Part shown: positions 15,208 through 17,476 of the stretch, one piece after another
How positions within the stretch are numbered: position 1 is the stretch's first letter
Layout of the letters: each line of letters starts with the position of its first letter
Source of the DNA: UBA5359 sp028699365 [NCBI: bacterium]
GTDB taxonomy: Bacteria; UBP13; UBA5359
Assembly (NCBI GenBank): GCA_028699365.1
Contig: JAQVUQ010000010.1
Location: 1-17,476 of the forward strand
Direction of reading: 5' to 3'
DNA: 17,476 bases
The notes under the pieces: model-generated
What the model saw: only the letters and a program-made list of their open reading frames with translations
Databases searched by the model: none
What the model was told of the DNA's origin: nothing
Translations under genes and position numbers: made by a program

Positions 15208-16419
15208 ATGAAACCTGCCGGACGGCGTTTGGTCATTCCGTTATTACTGGTTGTAATTGCCCTGGTGTTCGGTGTGCGCGGCCTGCTTATTCGGAATACT
15301 CAGGGACCGGTTAAGACGATAGAAGGCAACGGTGTGATAGAGGCTACCGAAGTGAATGTGAGTTCGGAGATCGCTTCCAGGATTCTGTCGGTCGATGTGA
15401 AAGAGGGACAGGATGTCCGGCAGGGACAATTGATAGCCGTGCTGGACGGCGGGCAGTTGGATGGACAGGTTGAGCAGGCCAGGGGGAATCTGACTTCTGC
15501 CGAAGCCTCACTTAAAGACCTCCAGGCCGGTTCGCGTCCGGAGGAGATCCGGCGGATGCAGGCTCAGTATGAGGCGGCACGACGCATTCTGGATCAGGCC
15601 CGTGCCCGGCGTGATCTGGTGAGGGCAGGGAGCAGGCCGGAGCAGATCGGACAGCTTCGTGCCGTGCTGACGCAGGCACAGGTCAGACTGGATGAGGCAC
15701 AGAAAGAATACACGCGAATCGATAACCTGATGTCGGCCGGAGCGGTATCCAGGCAGGCAGCAGATCAGGCTGCCGCAGCGCGTGATGCTGCACGGGCTCA
15801 GGTTGCTGCCGCCCGTGAGCAGTTGGCTATGGCTCAGGCCGGCGCCCGTCCCCAGGAACTGCGCGAGGCAGAGGCCGCTGTAGGGCAGGCCCAGGCTCAG
15901 GTCTCTTCCGCCGGAGCGGCACTTGACCTGGCCCTGGCCGGTCCCCGCCGGGAGACTGTGACTGCCGCCCGGGGACAGGTCGATCAGGCACAGGGGGCAC
16001 TGAACAGCACATTGGCTAAGCATCAACAGACCAGAGTTTACGCACCTTCAAACGGGCGCGTTACACTGCGTAGTCTGGAGCCCGGTGAAGTGGCTTCTCC
16101 GGGAGCGCCCATAATCCGCATGGCTGATTTACGGCATGTCTGGTTGAGAGTATACGTTCCGGAAACACAGATCGGCCTTCTTAAGACCGGACAGCGCGCG
16201 GATGTTACCGTTGATTCCTATCCAGGCAGAATCTTTCACGGCAAGGTTGTTGAGATAGCGCAGGAGCCGGAATTCACGCCCAAGAACGTGCAGACACGGG
16301 AAGAGCGGATCAAGCTGGTATTCGGCGTCAAGGTGGCGGTGGAGAACCCTGCACAGGATCTCAAGCCCGGCATGCCTGCGGATGCCGTGATATACCTGGA
16401 CCGGTACGGTGTCCGGTGA
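15208..16419 (+). CDS. HlyD/YbhG-type periplasmic adaptor (membrane fusion protein)
   Basis: The 403-residue protein begins with a basic residue cluster and one membrane anchor (about 8-27). A lipoyl/barrel-sandwich half follows (EVNVSSEIASRILSVDVKEGQDVRQGQLIAVLD, about 48-80). Next is a long Ala/Gln/Arg-rich coiled-coil hairpin (about 83-272), then the second lipoyl half (RVYAPSNGRVTLRSLEPGEVASPG) and a beta-barrel (about 305-400). The coiled coil holds four copies of an AG-[SAP]-R-P-like motif at 107, 140, 211 and 244 (spacing 33, 71, 33). It bridges the inner-membrane ABC transporter to an outer-membrane channel. The ATG at 15208 follows GAGGAGGAG; a longer in-frame start at 15133 would overlap the TetR gene and is not used. 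The stop overlaps the ABC start (TGATG), so translation is coupled. Confidence 0.92.
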   Translation: MKPAGRRLVIPLLLVVIALVFGVRGLLIRNTQGPVKTIEGNGVIEATEVNVSSEIASRILSVDVKEGQDVRQGQLIAVLDGGQLDGQVEQARGNLTSAEASLKDLQAGSRPEEIRRMQAQYEAARRILDQARARRDLVRAGSRPEQIGQLRAVLTQAQVRLDEAQKEYTRIDNLMSAGAVSRQAADQAAAARDAARAQVAAAREQLAMAQAGARPQELREAEAAVGQAQAQVSSAGAALDLALAGPRRETVTAARGQVDQAQGALNSTLAKHQQTRVYAPSNGRVTLRSLEPGEVASPGAPIIRMADLRHVWLRVYVPETQIGLLKTGQRADVTVDSYPGRIFHGKVVEIAQEPEFTPKNVQTREERIKLVFGVKVAVENPAQDLKPGMPADAVIYLDRYGVR

Positions 16420-17476
16420 TGTCCGGAGCCGGAAGAAGCGGCAACGCTTGTGTTATGAGGGCCAGAGGCCTGCACCGTAAATTCGGTGCGTTGACGGCGG
16501 TGAATAATCTCGATCTGGAACTGAACAGGTCTGAAATATTCGGCCTGGTTGGTCCGGATGGGGCAGGCAAAACTACGGTTATGCGGCTTCTTTGCGGCAT
16601 ACTTGATCCCTCTGCCGGAGAGGCTACGGTGGCCGGTTTCGACGTCTTCCGCCGCCCGGAGGAAGTCAAGCGGCGTATAGGCTATATGCCGCAGCGTTTC
16701 AGCCTCTATGGCGATCTGACAGTGGCCGAGAATATCTGTTTTTATGCCGGCATCTATCATGTGTCCCGGGTTGAACGGCTTCGCCGGGAGAAAGAACTCC
16801 TGGAATTCAGTCGTCTCGGACCCTTCAGACATCGCCTGGCTCAGGATCTGTCCGGAGGAATGAAACAGAAGCTGGCGCTGATTTGCACCCTTATTCACAC
16901 GCCCGAGGTGCTCTTCCTTGATGAGCCCACTACCGGCGTAGATCCTCTCTCACGCAGGGATTTCTGGAAGATACTCTATGCATTGCCCGGGGAAGGCGTA
17001 GCTGTTTTCGTCAGCACTCCCTATATGGATGAGGCTGAACGTTGTGACCGGGTGGCCTTGATGGATCAGGGCAGGGTGTTGCAGAGCGGTACCCCCGCTT
17101 CTCTGAAAGAGGGTATGCACGGCGATATGCTTGAAGTTACGGCCCAGCCGCAGCGGCATGCCGGAGAAGTGATGTCCGCATTGCCGCAGGTAAGAAGCGT
17201 TCAGATTTTTGGAGATCGTCTGCATGTCGGGGTGGACGATGCCGGTCAAGTGCAGGAGCAGCTTCCGGCTGTTCTGGAGAAGAACGGCATACGCCTGGCA
17301 GGGGTGCGGCGCATCTCTCCCGGTCTGGAAGATGTTTTTGTTTCAATGGTAACCGCCCCTGGCGCCGACGGCGCCGGGGGCGGAAGTCTGACAACCAACA
17401 ACCAACTCGTCCTCCGCAGCAGCACTGCTGCGGAGGGGAGACAGCCGGCAACTGCGCTCGGAGAGCGCACGGCGGT
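16419..17476 (+). CDS. ABC transporter ATP-binding protein, YbhF-like, running off the window
   Basis: From the ATG at 16419 (overlapping the adaptor stop) the frame stays open for 352 codons to the end of the window. A full ATPase domain is seen: Walker A GPDGAGKTT (45-53), Q-loop Gln92, signature LSGGMKQ (144-150), Walker B VLFLDEP (164-170) and D-loop GVDP. The GPDGAGKT form (Asp in place of the usual Asn) is characteristic of the YbhF group. The H-loop reads VSTPYMDEA, with Pro201 where His is usual. After the domain end (LEDVFVSM, 303-310) comes a Gly/Ala/Thr-rich linker (311 on) encoded by a series of palindromes. YbhF-like proteins often have a second ATPase domain after such a linker; it would lie beyond the window, as would the two permease genes (YbhS, YbhR-like). 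Confidence 0.9.
   Translation, partial: MSGAGRSGNACVMRARGLHRKFGALTAVNNLDLELNRSEIFGLVGPDGAGKTTVMRLLCGILDPSAGEATVAGFDVFRRPEEVKRRIGYMPQRFSLYGDLTVAENICFYAGIYHVSRVERLRREKELLEFSRLGPFRHRLAQDLSGGMKQKLALICTLIHTPEVLFLDEPTTGVDPLSRRDFWKILYALPGEGVAVFVSTPYMDEAERCDRVALMDQGRVLQSGTPASLKEGMHGDMLEVTAQPQRHAGEVMSALPQVRSVQIFGDRLHVGVDDAGQVQEQLPAVLEKNGIRLAGVRRISPGLEDVFVSMVTAPGADGAGGGSLTTNNQLVLRSSTAAEGRQPATALGERTA
17354..17469. repeat. Three consecutive hairpins inside the ABC ATPase reading frame
   Basis: Hairpin 1: CGCCCCTGGCGCC (17354-17366) pairs with 17370-17382 (13 pairs, one T-G wobble, three-base loop). Hairpin 2: CCTCCGCAGCAG (17411-17422) pairs perfectly with CTGCTGCGGAGG (17425-17436). Hairpin 3: TGCGCTC (17453-17459) pairs with GAGCGCA (17463-17469), loop GGA. 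Hairpin 3 differs at the loop and one outer base from the hairpin at 1050-1064. Together they encode the low-complexity linker after the ATPase domain without breaking the frame. Confidence 0.65.

Noticed and set aside
1-17476. CRISPR array, insertion sequence, integrase, phage or toxin-antitoxin genes
   Set aside because: No regularly spaced direct repeats, transposase or recombinase motifs, or small toxin/antitoxin pairs were found on either strand.

Overview
The window looks like part of the chromosome of an uncultured Gram-negative bacterium with moderate GC (a little above 50% by eye). It encodes an exported HtrA-like protein, a periplasmic-adaptor efflux system and envelope-polysaccharide genes. 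The style (HtrA/PDZ pseudoprotease pair, hybrid kinase with separate HPt, frequent ATA, AGA and AGG codons, intergenic TGAAC-rich inverted repeats) would fit a member of the PVC group or a deltaproteobacterial-type lineage. I cannot place it with confidence, and no rRNA or tRNA is present to help.

Layout. (1) Bases 1-1886, plus strand: the end of a three-PDZ protein, a palindromic intergenic repeat, and an exported trypsin-fold protein whose catalytic His and Ser are replaced. (2) 1891-6757, minus strand: a very large membrane hybrid histidine kinase followed 22 bp later by a TSUP-type permease. (3) 6758-6937: a divergent AT-rich promoter region with a 16-bp perfect palindrome. (4) 6938-11046, plus strand: HPt protein, response regulator with a Cys-rich tail, alpha/beta hydrolase, beta-propeller (GINT1-N-like) protein, and a GT4 glycosyltransferase. 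Most of these are tightly spaced or overlapping. (5) 10870-13608, minus strand: a Wzx-like flippase followed by a PaaK/CapK-type adenylate-forming enzyme. Its 3' end overlaps the end of the glycosyltransferase gene on the opposite strand by 177 bp. (6) 13609-13938: a 330-bp gene-free stretch with a good promoter and a strongly folded leader RNA. It precedes a 170-residue protein of unknown function (13939-14451). (7) 14498-17476, plus strand: a TetR regulator with its own operator-overlapped promoter, a HlyD-family adaptor and the start of an ABC ATPase, in the order of the E. coli cecR-ybhG-ybhF system. The ATPase gene runs off the window.

How the parts work together. The hybrid kinase has two receiver domains but no HPt. 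The divergent HPt and response-regulator genes supply the missing steps of a phosphorelay. The regulator has no DNA-binding domain, so its output is probably protein-protein or metal-dependent. The genes downstream of it and the convergent flippase/ligase pair make up a small surface-glycan module. The TetR-HlyD-ABC set is an efflux or export system repressed through an operator lying on its -10 box.

The items most worth following up are the structured leader RNA at 13677-13880, the run of three perfect or near-perfect hairpins inside the ABC ATPase reading frame (17354-17469), and the pseudoprotease/PDZ pair. One of the three ATPase hairpins is nearly identical to a hairpin in the intergenic repeat at 1050-1064.
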